Source: Luteimonas arsenica (lineage in GTDB: Bacteria; Pseudomonadota; Gammaproteobacteria; Xanthomonadales; Xanthomonadaceae). From it: a stretch of 64,000 bases of DNA. Made by a program: the position numbers and the translations under genes. The DNA lies in NCBI RefSeq assembly GCF_004352825.1, contig NZ_SJRW01000002.1, forward strand, positions 1,054,001 through 1,118,000, in the 5' to 3' direction. Position 1 is the stretch's first letter. The number at the start of each line of letters is the position of its first letter. Under the pieces are notes generated by a model. The model was given only the letters and a program-made list of their open reading frames with translations. It searched no databases and was not told where the DNA came from. Below, piece after piece: positions 25,741-34,838 of the stretch.

Positions 25741-27399
25741 TCAGAGCTGGGATTCGAGGGGAAGCCAGCGGAAGGCCCAGGCCTGGATCCGGCGCCAGCG
25801 ACCGGCTTCGGGTTCGCTGCGCAGCAGCCGGGGTTCCGGCCCGGCCGCGTCCAGCCAGTACAGGTCGCCGCGGGCATCCAGGCCCACGTACCAGCTCAGG
25901 TCCGGGCCGGCCAGGTACAGGTATTCGGCGCGCAGGTCGGCGGCCAGGCCGGGGTCGTCGAAGAACACGCCCATCTCGGTGTTCAGGTAGGCCGAACGCG
26001 GGTCGAGGTTGTAGGAGCCGATGAAGCCGTGGCCGGCGTCCACCAGGAAGGCCTTGGTATGCAGGCTGGCGCCGCTGCTGCCGGTGCTGGAGCCGCTGCC
26101 GCTGCCGGAGCCGGAACCGCCGCCGCGGCGCGCGGGGGCGCGGTCGTCGCCGGATCCGCCCGCATCGCCATCGCCCGTCCCTGCGTCCGCGGCCTCGGCG
26201 CCGGCCGCCTCGGGGCGCAGCTCATACAGGTGCACGCCGCCGGTCAGCAGGCGCTCGCGGTACTTGCCGTAGCCGCCGTGCACCGCCGCCACGTCGTTGG
26301 CGGCCAGCGAATTGGTGACCACGCCCACGTGCCGGCCCTCCGCCGCCTGTTCGACCAGCAGCTCCGTGGTGTCGTCGCCGGGGACGAAGTAGGGCGACAC
26401 CAGCAGCACCGCCTCGCGCGCACCGCGCAGGCTGGCGTCGATCTTCGCCACCAGCCAGTGTGAGGCGTCGTCGCCCGGCCGCTTCACCGGCGGATCGGAA
26501 ACGATGCGGATACGGTCGCTCCAGTGCGGCGACAGCGACTGCTGCAGGTAGGCGCGCACGCTTGGCGAGCCCTCCACCCGCTCGAGGTAGCGCTGCGCGG
26601 CGGCGGTGCGGGCGTCATCGCCGATGTCTTCGACGATGGCGCGGATGTCGGCCAGCGACAGTTCGCCCAGGTCCGACAGCGGCGCGACCGCCTCGCTGTT
26701 CCAGAACTGGTCGAAGATGCGGCTGGCCTGCGCCACCTCGGGGCCGAACAGCAGCAGGTCGAGGTCGTGGAAGTTGCTCTCCTCCGAGGCGCTGAAGTAC
26801 TCCAGCCCCACGTTGCGCCCGCCCACGATCGCCACCCGGCCGTCGGCGATCCAGGCCTTGTTGTGCATGCGGTGGTTGAGGCTGAAGCCGCGCTGCAGCA
26901 TCTCCAGCAGTCGCGCGATGCCGCTGCGGTTGCGGAAGGGGTTGTACAGGCGCACTTCGATGTTGGGGTGGCCGTCGAGCACCAGCAGCGGGGTGTCCTT
27001 GCCGCCGGCGTTGATGTCGTCGAGCAGCAGGCGCACGCGCACGCCGCGCTCGGCGGCCAGCCAGGCCTCGCGCGCGAGCAGGCGGCCGGTGAGGTCGTCG
27101 TGCCAGATGTAGTACTGCAGGTCCAGGCTGCGCCCGGCCTGGCGCGCCGACATCGCGCGCGCGGCGAAGGCGTCGATGCCGTCGACGAGGGTGATCGCCC
27201 CGGTCTTGCCGGGATTGCGCGCCAGCAGCGGCGCCAGCTCGCGGTCGAGCGCGGTGTGATCGGCGGCCAGGGGCAGGGCGTGCGAGGGTTCGCCGGTATT
27301 GGGAGGGCTCAGATGGTCGGCCAGCAGCAGGCCGCTGCCGACCAGCACCAGCAGCGTGAACGTGCCCCACAGCATGATGCGCTTCGCCCGGCTGACCAC
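25741..27399 (-). CDS. Phospholipase D-family cardiolipin synthase (ClsC-like)
   Basis: A 552-residue protein with an N-terminal membrane anchor (8-28) and two HKD motifs: H179-K181-D186 in HNKAWIADG and H447-K449-D454 in HTKAFLVDA, each followed by a GGRN/GSYN segment. This is the layout of ClsC-type cardiolipin synthases, which join two phospholipids at the membrane. Residues 399-444, between the domains and just before HKD2, are a Gly/Ser/Ala linker with GSGSGSGS, longer than usual. Whether it makes cardiolipin or acts on another phospholipid is not shown. Confidence 0.85.
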   Translation of the reverse strand: MVSRAKRIMLWGTFTLLVLVGSGLLLADHLSPPNTGEPSHALPLAADHTALDRELAPLLARNPGKTGAITLVDGIDAFAARAMSARQAGRSLDLQYYIWHDDLTGRLLAREAWLAAERGVRVRLLLDDINAGGKDTPLLVLDGHPNIEVRLYNPFRNRSGIARLLEMLQRGFSLNHRMHNKAWIADGRVAIVGGRNVGLEYFSASEESNFHDLDLLLFGPEVAQASRIFDQFWNSEAVAPLSDLGELSLADIRAIVEDIGDDARTAAAQRYLERVEGSPSVRAYLQQSLSPHWSDRIRIVSDPPVKRPGDDASHWLVAKIDASLRGAREAVLLVSPYFVPGDDTTELLVEQAAEGRHVGVVTNSLAANDVAAVHGGYGKYRERLLTGGVHLYELRPEAAGAEAADAGTGDGDAGGSGDDRAPARRGGGSGSGSGSGSSTGSSGASLHTKAFLVDAGHGFIGSYNLDPRSAYLNTEMGVFFDDPGLAADLRAEYLYLAGPDLSWYVGLDARGDLYWLDAAGPEPRLLRSEPEAGRWRRIQAWAFRWLPLESQL

Positions 27400-27609
27400 G
27401 CTTGCCCCGCATATGGATGAAGGTGAGGCGCGACTTTAGAGGAAAACCGGCACCGGATGCCGGCGCCGGCTTGCCCGCTTTGCCGGCTGCGTCGCGGTTC
27501 CTGCGCCGCGGCTGGGCGATGCTCGGGCTGTCGCGCCGCTGCTCGTGGGCCGCTGTCCCGCGGCATCGCGGCGTCGCGTTCTTCCAGTGATCCCAAGGAG
27601 AATCCCGGC

Positions 27610-29709
27610 ATGGCCGCTGTCCCCACCGCACCGCCGCCGGCGATCGCCGGCTTCGCCGGCGGCACCCGCCGCCTGTTCGACGCCCGTCCCGACACCGCGG
27701 ATTTCCGCGACCGCATGTTCGAACCGACCCTGGTCGACGTGCCCACCGAAGTCCCGCTGGAGCGCTTCCAGTCGCTGGGCGTGCCCGTGCTCGACCAGGG
27801 CAGCGACGGCGCCTGCACCGCCTTCGGCCTGGCCACCGTGGCCCACGCCCTGCTGCGCCGCCGCCGTCCCGAGCCCGACGCCGGCCGGGTCAGCACGCGC
27901 ATGCTCTACGACATGGCCCGCCGCTATGACGAATGGGAAGGCGAGGGCTATTCCGGTTCCAGCTGCCGTGGTGCGATGAAGGCATGGCACCGCCACGGCG
28001 TGTGTTCCGAGGATCTCTGGCCCTACACACCGGGCATGCAGATCGAGCCCTACACCGAGGAGCGCGCCCGCGACGCCCTGCGCAACCCGCTGGGCGCCTA
28101 TGCGCGCGTGAACCACAAGGATCTCGTGGCGATGCACGCGGCCTTCGCCGAAACCGGCGTGCTCTACGCCTCGTCGGCCGTGCACGCCGGCTGGGACGCG
28201 CCCGCCGCCAGCGGCCGCATCCGCTGGACGCAGCAGCCGACGATCGGCTGGCATGCCTACGCCATCGTCGGCTATGACCGCGGCGGCTTCTGGCTGCAGA
28301 ACTCCTGGGGCGAAGGCTGGGGCCACGGCGGCTACGGCTGGATGAGCTACGACGAATGGCTTGAGCGCGGCACCGACGTCTGGGCCGCGCGCCTGGCGGT
28401 GCCGGTGGAGCTGGCCAACGCCGAATCCGCCGCCACCAGCAACTCGCCGCTGGGCCGGCAGTCGGTGGGCTATTCGCAGGCCGACCTGCGACCGCACGTC
28501 ATCAGTCTCGGCAACAACGGTGCCCTGCGCTGCGAAGGCCGTTTCGCCTGTACGAAGGACGACGTGCGCAACATCGTCCGCCGCGACATGCGCGCGATCA
28601 CGAAGGGCTGGAAGAAGAAGCGCGTGCTGCTGTACGCCCACGGCGGCCTGGTGTCCGAGGACGCGGCGATCCAGCGCGTGGCCGACTTCCGCCAGACCAT
28701 GCTGGCGCAGCAGATCTACCCGCTGTGCTTCGTCTGGAAGACCGACCTCTGGACCACGCTCGGCAACATCCTCAAGGACGCCGCGCGCCCGCGCACCGAG
28801 GGCGTGGTCGAGAAGGCGAAGGACCTGCTGCTCGATCGCATCGACGACACCATCGAGCCGCTCGCCCGCGCCATCGGCGGCAAGGCGCTGTGGGACGAGA
28901 TGAAGGAGAACGCCACGCTGGCCACCACCGCGGTGTCGGCGGCGGTCGGCGGTGGCCTCGTCGAGAACGGCGGCGCGGCCCAGGTCGCGCGCCTGGTCGA
29001 CGAATGGCGGCGAGAGGACCCCGACGTCGAGATCCACCTCGCCGCGCACAGCGCCGGCTCGATCCTGATGGCGCCGCTGCTGCAGCTGCTGACGCGCCCC
29101 GGCCAGGTCATCGGCGGCCCGGCGCACGGCATGCTCGGCATGGGCGGCCGCGTGGCGAGCCTGAGCCTGTGGGCGCCGGCCATCGACATGGACACCTTCA
29201 TACAGGCCTGCATGCCGGCGATCGAATCGCGCGCGGTCGAGCGCGCCGCGCTGTTCACGCTCACCGACGCCGCCGAGCAGGACGACCACTGCCTGCGCAT
29301 CTACAACAAGTCCCTGCTGTACCTGGTGGCGCGCGCGTTCGAACGGCAGCCGCGCAACTGGATCGACCGCCGCCTGCGCCAGGGCACGCCACTGGCCGGC
29401 ATGGCGCGCTTCATCCAGGCCGCCGACCCCGCCGACCAGGCATGGGGATACGAGCGTGTGCACAAGGCGATCGCCAACGGCCGCCTGGACTGGGTGCAGT
29501 CGCCCAATGACCGTCCACTGGGCGATGCCGGCGCCGCCCGCGCGAGCACGCATGGCGGCTTCGACGATGACCCCGCGACGATTGCCGCACTGGTCGCCAC
29601 GGTGCTCGGCAAGCGCCGCAGCGGCGCGCGCATCGGACTGCACGCCACGGCGGCATCGCGCGGGCAGCGTCGCGACCGCCTCCTGGCCGGGCTCGACGAA
29701 AGAACATGA
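27610..29709 (+). CDS. Papain-like (C1) protease fused to alpha/beta-hydrolase
   Basis: A 699-residue two-domain protein. Residues 40-270 are papain-like: DQGSDGACTAFG gives Gln63 and Cys69, GWHAYAIVGYD gives His215, and LQNSWGEGWG gives Asn231. All four catalytic positions are intact. Residues 330-560 look like an alpha/beta-hydrolase, with an AHGG oxyanion segment and LAAHSAGS with the candidate nucleophile Ser481. No signal peptide or pro-domain is seen. ATG 27610 follows AAGGAG. The substrate is unknown. The combination could be an effector, a defence protein or a peptide/lipid processing enzyme. Confidence 0.75.
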   Translation: MAAVPTAPPPAIAGFAGGTRRLFDARPDTADFRDRMFEPTLVDVPTEVPLERFQSLGVPVLDQGSDGACTAFGLATVAHALLRRRRPEPDAGRVSTRMLYDMARRYDEWEGEGYSGSSCRGAMKAWHRHGVCSEDLWPYTPGMQIEPYTEERARDALRNPLGAYARVNHKDLVAMHAAFAETGVLYASSAVHAGWDAPAASGRIRWTQQPTIGWHAYAIVGYDRGGFWLQNSWGEGWGHGGYGWMSYDEWLERGTDVWAARLAVPVELANAESAATSNSPLGRQSVGYSQADLRPHVISLGNNGALRCEGRFACTKDDVRNIVRRDMRAITKGWKKKRVLLYAHGGLVSEDAAIQRVADFRQTMLAQQIYPLCFVWKTDLWTTLGNILKDAARPRTEGVVEKAKDLLLDRIDDTIEPLARAIGGKALWDEMKENATLATTAVSAAVGGGLVENGGAAQVARLVDEWRREDPDVEIHLAAHSAGSILMAPLLQLLTRPGQVIGGPAHGMLGMGGRVASLSLWAPAIDMDTFIQACMPAIESRAVERAALFTLTDAAEQDDHCLRIYNKSLLYLVARAFERQPRNWIDRRLRQGTPLAGMARFIQAADPADQAWGYERVHKAIANGRLDWVQSPNDRPLGDAGAARASTHGGFDDDPATIAALVATVLGKRRSGARIGLHATAASRGQRRDRLLAGLDERT

Positions 29710-29797
29710 ACGGGTTCAGCCGGGGGGCGGTGGTGCGCGCTGGCCGGGGATGTTTGAATGCGGGTTCGCAGGCGGCCGTCGCCGCCATTGGATCCCG

Positions 29798-30391
29798 ATG
29801 CCGACACGCACATCACCTGCCGCCAATGGCGCCGCGGACCGGGGCGTGCTCGCCCAGGTCCGCCTCGCCACGCGCGGCACGCACGACGCCCTGGATGCGC
29901 TGTTGCCGGTGGGCCTGCGTGACCTGCAGGACTATCGCCGCTACCTGGGCGCGCTGCTGCCGCTGGCCGAGTGGCTCGCGCACGGCGATCGTCCCGACTG
30001 GCCCCGTGCGAAGACCGACTGGGACGACGGCCAGCGCCTCGACTGCCTGCGCGCGGACTGCGCCGCGCTCGACATCGACACCACGCCCGCCATCGCGCCG
30101 TCCCCGCCCAGCTGGCCGCACTGGCTCGGCGGCTGCTACGTGATCGAAGGCTCTGCGCTCGGCGCGCGGCTGCTGTCCCGCCATGCCGCCGGCCTGGCGG
30201 AGGAACACGCCGAAGTGCGCGGCGCCCGCCGCTTCCTCGGCCACATCACGTCCGACCCCCCTCGCTGGGGGCGCTTCGTCCGCCTGCTCGACGCGCTGCC
30301 GGAAGGCGACGCGGAGGCAGCGACTTCCGGCGCGCGCGACGGCTTCGCCATCGTGCATTCGCGCCTTGCCCCTGGAGGAGCCCCGGCATGA
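29798..30391 (+). CDS. bphO: Biliverdin-producing heme oxygenase
   Basis: A 197-residue bacterial heme oxygenase. RLATRGTHDALDALLP provides the proximal heme ligand His29, and WLGGCYVIEGSALGARLL is the family's distal-helix motif. It opens heme to biliverdin, iron and CO. The stop overlaps the phytochrome start by 4 bp (ATGA at 30388-30391), so the chromophore enzyme and its client are translationally coupled, as in Xanthomonas and Pseudomonas. I chose ATG 29798; the longer open frame overlaps the upstream gene. Confidence 0.9.
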   Translation: MPTRTSPAANGAADRGVLAQVRLATRGTHDALDALLPVGLRDLQDYRRYLGALLPLAEWLAHGDRPDWPRAKTDWDDGQRLDCLRADCAALDIDTTPAIAPSPPSWPHWLGGCYVIEGSALGARLLSRHAAGLAEEHAEVRGARRFLGHITSDPPRWGRFVRLLDALPEGDAEAATSGARDGFAIVHSRLAPGGAPA

Positions 30392-32088
30392 AGCCAGACC
30401 CCGCCCTGTTCGAACACGCCCTCGCCGCCTGCGCGCGCGAGCCGATCCACGTCATCGGCGCGGTGCAGCCGCCGGGCGTGCTGATGGTCTACCACGCCCG
30501 CGACCTGCGCATCGTCGCCGCCTCCGCGAACGCCGTGGCGCTGTTCGACACCGGCGACATGGACGCGCTGCTGCACCAGCCGGTCGAGTCGCTGCTGGAC
30601 CGTGCGTCGCTGGCCGCGATCAACCGCGTGCTCGCGCGCGGCGAGCACGGCGCCTCGCAGTTCGCCTGCGCCACCAATGTCGGTCCGATGGGCACGCTGT
30701 ACGACATCTCCACGCACGCGTCCGGCGACCTGGTCCACGTCGAGCTGGAGCCCTCCGGCCTCGGCCAGCCGCTGGAAGGCGGCCACGCCATGGTCGCCGG
30801 CCTCGACGCCGCGGCCGACGGCGCCGACTTCCTGCCCAGCATCGCCCGCCAGGTGCAGCGCATCTCCGGCTACGACCGGGTGATGGTCTACCGCTTCCTG
30901 GCCGACTACAGCGGCGAGGTGGTGGCTGAGGCCCTGGCTGGCGACCTGGCCTCGTACGATGGCCTGCGCTATCCCGCCTCCGACATCCCGCCGCAGGCGC
31001 GCGCGCTGTACCTGCGCAACCGCGTGCGCGTGATCGCCGACGTCGACGCCGAGCCGCAGCCCCTGATGCAGTCGCCCGAACTCGACGGCCCGATCGACAT
31101 GAGCTTCGACGCGCTGCGCGCGGTGTCGCCGGTGCACCTGCAGTACCTGCGCAACATGGGCGTGGCCGCGTCGATGTCGATCTCGCTGGTGGTCGACGGC
31201 CACCTGTGGGGCCTGGTGGCCTGCCACCACGGCACGCCGCGCCCCGTCGACGCCCGCCAGCGCACCGCGCTGGAGATGGTCGGCCGGCACGCGTCGATGA
31301 TCCTCGACGCGCACGAGCTTCGCGGCCGCGCCCGCGCCGAGGCCTCGCGCCGCGGCCAGCGCGACGCGCTGGAAGGCCACCTGCACCGCGACTCCGATCC
31401 GCTGGCGCGGCTGCCGGAGCTGATGGACCTGGCGCTGGGCTCGGTGGACGCCGATGGCCTGGCGCTTTGCCTGGACGGCGCCTGGCACGTGCACGGCCAC
31501 ACCCCGGACAGCCAGAGCCTCGCCAACGCCATCGCCTGGGCCGGCACCCAGGGCCATCGCGGCACCGCGGCCACCGCGCGCGGCGGCGACTGGCAAGCGG
31601 ACGCCCCGCAGGACGCCTGCGGCCTGCTGGCCGCGCCGCTGGGGCAGGGCGCCGGCGACTGGCTGCTGCTGTTCCGCCGCGAGCAGCGCGAAACCGTGCG
31701 CTGGGCGGGCCGGCCGGACGCGCCGTTCCAGATCGACGCCGACGGCACGCGCATCGGCCCCCGCGCCAGCTTCGAGGCCTGGGAAGAGGACGTGCGCGCG
31801 ACCTCGCTGCCGTGGAGCGGCCGCGACTTCGAACTGGCACGGCGCCTGCGCATGGTGCTGGAGCGCTATCTCTCCGGCGCGGCCCGTCTGCGCGCGCCCG
31901 GCCAGCCAGTCGCCGAGCCGGACATGCCGATGCTGCGCTGGGACGCGCGCGAACAGGCCGAGCGCCTGCGCCGGCTGGCGCAGCTGCTCGACGGCGCCTC
32001 GCCCGACCGCGAGCGCCTGCGGCGCATCCATGGGCTGCTGGAGCAGATGGAAGAGGAACTGGGCGCGCTGGCCGACGCCCTGGACTGA
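30388..32088 (+). CDS. bphP: Bacteriophytochrome photosensory core without kinase
   Basis: A 566-residue protein with PAS (about 15-120), GAF (about 140-300) and PHY (about 310-500) domains. The biliverdin-binding Cys15 lies in CAREPIH. The GAF domain has PASDIP and SPVHLQYLRNMGVAASMSISL, and the PHY tongue carries PRASF, all hallmarks of a working photosensor. After PHY there is only a short charged helical tail (about 510-566) with no HisKA/HATPase, PAS9 or GGDEF output domain. It could signal by protein contact or regulate a separate partner. Confidence 0.9.
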   Translation: MKPDPALFEHALAACAREPIHVIGAVQPPGVLMVYHARDLRIVAASANAVALFDTGDMDALLHQPVESLLDRASLAAINRVLARGEHGASQFACATNVGPMGTLYDISTHASGDLVHVELEPSGLGQPLEGGHAMVAGLDAAADGADFLPSIARQVQRISGYDRVMVYRFLADYSGEVVAEALAGDLASYDGLRYPASDIPPQARALYLRNRVRVIADVDAEPQPLMQSPELDGPIDMSFDALRAVSPVHLQYLRNMGVAASMSISLVVDGHLWGLVACHHGTPRPVDARQRTALEMVGRHASMILDAHELRGRARAEASRRGQRDALEGHLHRDSDPLARLPELMDLALGSVDADGLALCLDGAWHVHGHTPDSQSLANAIAWAGTQGHRGTAATARGGDWQADAPQDACGLLAAPLGQGAGDWLLLFRREQRETVRWAGRPDAPFQIDADGTRIGPRASFEAWEEDVRATSLPWSGRDFELARRLRMVLERYLSGAARLRAPGQPVAEPDMPMLRWDAREQAERLRRLAQLLDGASPDRERLRRIHGLLEQMEEELGALADALD

Positions 32089-32102
32089 CGCCTTGGACTG
32101 AG

Positions 32103-33440
32103 ATGAAACCGGTACGCCGATGCGCGCTGGTCCTGTCGCTGCTGCTTCCGGCCTTCGCCCACGCGCAGGCGCCGGTGACCGCAACCGAGGCGGAACTCCT
32201 GTTCCGCGACGTCCGCGTGCTCGACACCGCGCGCGGCACGCTGGGCGCGCCGACCGATGTCCTGGTCCGCGGCAACCGCATCGCCGCCATCGGTGAGGGC
32301 GCGCGGGCCAATGCGGCGGCCCGCGTGATCGAAGGCCGCGGCCGCACCCTGATGCCCGGCCTGATCGACGTGCACTGGCACAGCACCTTCACCGCGCTGT
32401 CGCAGGCCGACCTGCTGGCGCCGGACGCATCGCCGGACACCCTGGCCGCCACCGTCGCCGCCGAATCCCGGCGTACCCTGTTGCGCGGCTTCACCAGCGT
32501 GCGCGACGCGGGTGGGCCGATCTTCGAGCTCAAGGCCGCCATCGATGCCGGCCAGCTGCAGGGCCCGCGTATCTGGCCCTCGGGCGCCTTCGTCAGCCAG
32601 ACCGCCGGCCACGGCGACCTGCGCCAGCCGCACGAGCGCTCGCGGCGCTTCTTCGGCAAGCCGTCCCTGGCCGAGGAAATGGGCGCGACCTTCATCGCCG
32701 ACGGCCGCGACGAAGTGCTGACCGCCGTGCGCGAGAACCTGCGCATGGGCGCCAGCCAGATCAAGCTGATGGCCGGCGGCGGTACCTCCTCGGCCTACGA
32801 CCCGGTCGACGTCACCCAGTACACGCTGGGCGAGATGCGCGCGGCGGTCGAAGCCGCGGAGGACTGGGGCACCTACGTCACGGTGCACGCGTACACCACG
32901 CGCGCGGTACGGCGTGCGATCGAGGCCGGCGTGAAGTGCATCGAGCACGGCCAGTTGCTGGACGAGGACACGCTGCGGCTGATGGCAGGGAAGGGCGTGT
33001 GGCTGTCCACCCAGACCCTGCGCCCGAGCACCGAGGCCATGGACCCGCTGCGCCGCGAGAAGCGCAAGCCGGTGATCGAAGGCCAGGCGCGGACCATCGC
33101 CGCGGCGAAGCGCGCCGGCGTGCGCATCGCCTGGGGCACCGATTTCCTGTTCGAACCCGGGCTCAACGTGGAGCAGAACGCCTTCATCCTCGGCCTGCGC
33201 GAGTGGTTCACCCCCGCCGAGATCCTGAAGATGGTGACCCACGACAACGCCGCACTGCTGGCGCTGTCCGGCCTGCGCAGCCCCTACCAGGGCCGCCTGG
33301 GCGTGGTCGAGGAGGGTGCCCTGGCCGACCTGCTGCTGGTCGACGGCGACCCGCTGGCGGACCTCGACGTGCTCGCCGACCCGGAGCGGAACTTCCTTGT
33401 GATCGTCAAGGACGGACGCGTGGTCAAGGGTCCGGAGTGA
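32103..33440 (+). CDS. Exported amidohydrolase (imidazolonepropionase/prolidase-like)
   Basis: A 445-residue metal-dependent hydrolase with a signal peptide (1-22, AHA-QA). The first metal motif is LIDVHWHS (HxH), then KLMAGGG with a likely bridging Lys, VHAYTTRAVRRAIEAGVKCIEHG with two His, and WGTDFLF with the catalytic Asp. It ends in the composite beta-domain typical of the amidohydrolase superfamily (GRLGVVEEGALADLLLVDGDP). It probably cleaves peptides, carbamates or cyclic amides outside the cytoplasm. It ends 17 bp inside the convergent serine hydrolase gene. Confidence 0.85.
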   Translation: MKPVRRCALVLSLLLPAFAHAQAPVTATEAELLFRDVRVLDTARGTLGAPTDVLVRGNRIAAIGEGARANAAARVIEGRGRTLMPGLIDVHWHSTFTALSQADLLAPDASPDTLAATVAAESRRTLLRGFTSVRDAGGPIFELKAAIDAGQLQGPRIWPSGAFVSQTAGHGDLRQPHERSRRFFGKPSLAEEMGATFIADGRDEVLTAVRENLRMGASQIKLMAGGGTSSAYDPVDVTQYTLGEMRAAVEAAEDWGTYVTVHAYTTRAVRRAIEAGVKCIEHGQLLDEDTLRLMAGKGVWLSTQTLRPSTEAMDPLRREKRKPVIEGQARTIAAAKRAGVRIAWGTDFLFEPGLNVEQNAFILGLREWFTPAEILKMVTHDNAALLALSGLRSPYQGRLGVVEEGALADLLLVDGDPLADLDVLADPERNFLVIVKDGRVVKGPE

Positions 33441-34671
33441 CGGCGGGAAGCGCCTGCGCCAGCGTGACCACGTCACGCGAGAAGCGGGCGTAGTCGCTGT
33501 CGGGCGGATGCGTGCCTTCGTCTTCGCGGCTGCGGATCTGGCGCACCGCCACCACGCGCTGCTCCGGGACCACCACGATGTACTGGCCGAGGTAGCCGTT
33601 GGCTTCGTAGGCCACCACCGGGCCGCGCGCCTCGTCGAACAGGTCGGCGCGCTTCAGGCCGCGGGCGGCCACCTCGTTGGTGTAGCGCAGGCCATAGTCC
33701 TCGCCCAGGGCCTCGCGCAGCGCCTCCAGCACGCTGTCGAAGCTGCGCCCTGCCAGCGACTCCAGGGCGGTGATGGTGTCCTTGTCCACGCCCTGCGCGG
33801 CCAGGCGCGCGGCGGCGTCGTCGCGCAGCGTGACGCGCTCCCATGCGGGCGCGCGCCACCACAGCAGACCGACGCGTTCGGAGCGGGCAGACGCCGTGAA
33901 CAGCGCATCCACGAAGCCTTCCGGCAGCAGTCGCGCGCCGTCGGGGCCGCGGCCGTCGTCGAGCAGCAGCTGGCCGAGCTTCGCGGCATCGCGTGCGGTC
34001 AGCGGCAGGCCGGCCATGGCGTGCGGGTTTCCCGCGCTGTCGTGATGCCACTCGCCGGCCTCGATGCCCAGCGGCGTGAACAGCCGCGCGCCCAGGTACT
34101 CGTCCATCGGCTTGCCGGACGCCTTGTGGATGATCCCGGCCAGCAGGTTGGTGGCCTTGTTGTTGTAGGAGAACTCCTCGCCCGGCGCGCTGTCGAGCTC
34201 GGCGGCCAGCGCGAGCTGCACTACGTCCGGGGCCGGATAGATCTCGGCGCCGGCGTTGGGCGTGTTCTGCAGGCCCGAGGTGTGGTCGAGCAGCATGCGC
34301 ACGGTGATATCGGCCTTGCGGCCCTGGCGCCACTCCGGATACCAGGTGGACACCGGCGCATCGAGCGAGTCCAGTTGCCCGTCGGCGAGCAGCAGGCCGA
34401 TGCCGAGCGCGACCACGGACTTGGTGGCCGACATCAGCTCGATCGGGCCGGGTTCGTCATCGCCATGGCGCTCGAGCAGGACCTCGCCGTCGCGCATCAC
34501 CAGCAGGGCATCGCTGTGGCTGTCGCGGCCCGCGCGTTCGATCGCGGCGAGCGCCTCGGCGGCGGGGGCGGGCAGCGCCGCCGATTGCGCGAGAGCAGCC
34601 GGGGCCGCAAGGCAGGAGGCCGCGAACAAGGACGCCGCAGCGGTGGCGGCCAGCAGGGGGCGGAACGTCAT
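33424..34671 (-). CDS. Exported class C beta-lactamase-like serine hydrolase
   Basis: A 415-residue protein with a signal peptide (1-28) and the SxxK motif SATK (about residue 85), a YNN motif (YSYNNKAT-type context around EFSYNNKATNLLAG), and a C-terminal domain. These fit the penicillin-binding-like serine hydrolases (S12, beta-lactamase superfamily). Family members include esterases, D-amino-acid peptidases and beta-lactamases; the substrate cannot be assigned. I chose ATG 34671. The 3' end overlaps the convergent amidohydrolase gene by 17 bp. Confidence 0.82.
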   Translation of the reverse strand: MTFRPLLAATAAASLFAASCLAAPAALAQSAALPAPAAEALAAIERAGRDSHSDALLVMRDGEVLLERHGDDEPGPIELMSATKSVVALGIGLLLADGQLDSLDAPVSTWYPEWRQGRKADITVRMLLDHTSGLQNTPNAGAEIYPAPDVVQLALAAELDSAPGEEFSYNNKATNLLAGIIHKASGKPMDEYLGARLFTPLGIEAGEWHHDSAGNPHAMAGLPLTARDAAKLGQLLLDDGRGPDGARLLPEGFVDALFTASARSERVGLLWWRAPAWERVTLRDDAAARLAAQGVDKDTITALESLAGRSFDSVLEALREALGEDYGLRYTNEVAARGLKRADLFDEARGPVVAYEANGYLGQYIVVVPEQRVVAVRQIRSREDEGTHPPDSDYARFSRDVVTLAQALPAVTPDP

Positions 34672-34838
34672 CGTCGACCTCGGGTTTCCAGGTGAGGCCT
34701 GGACTGTAGGGCGTCGACGGATCGTGGTCCCGGGCCGATGGTCACCGGGCAACAAGGCATGCCCCGGCGGGGCGGCGGGCCCCCGCGGATGGCCGGGGTA
34801 CAATCGAGGAGATTCCGTTTTCGCCCCTGGAAAGCCCG

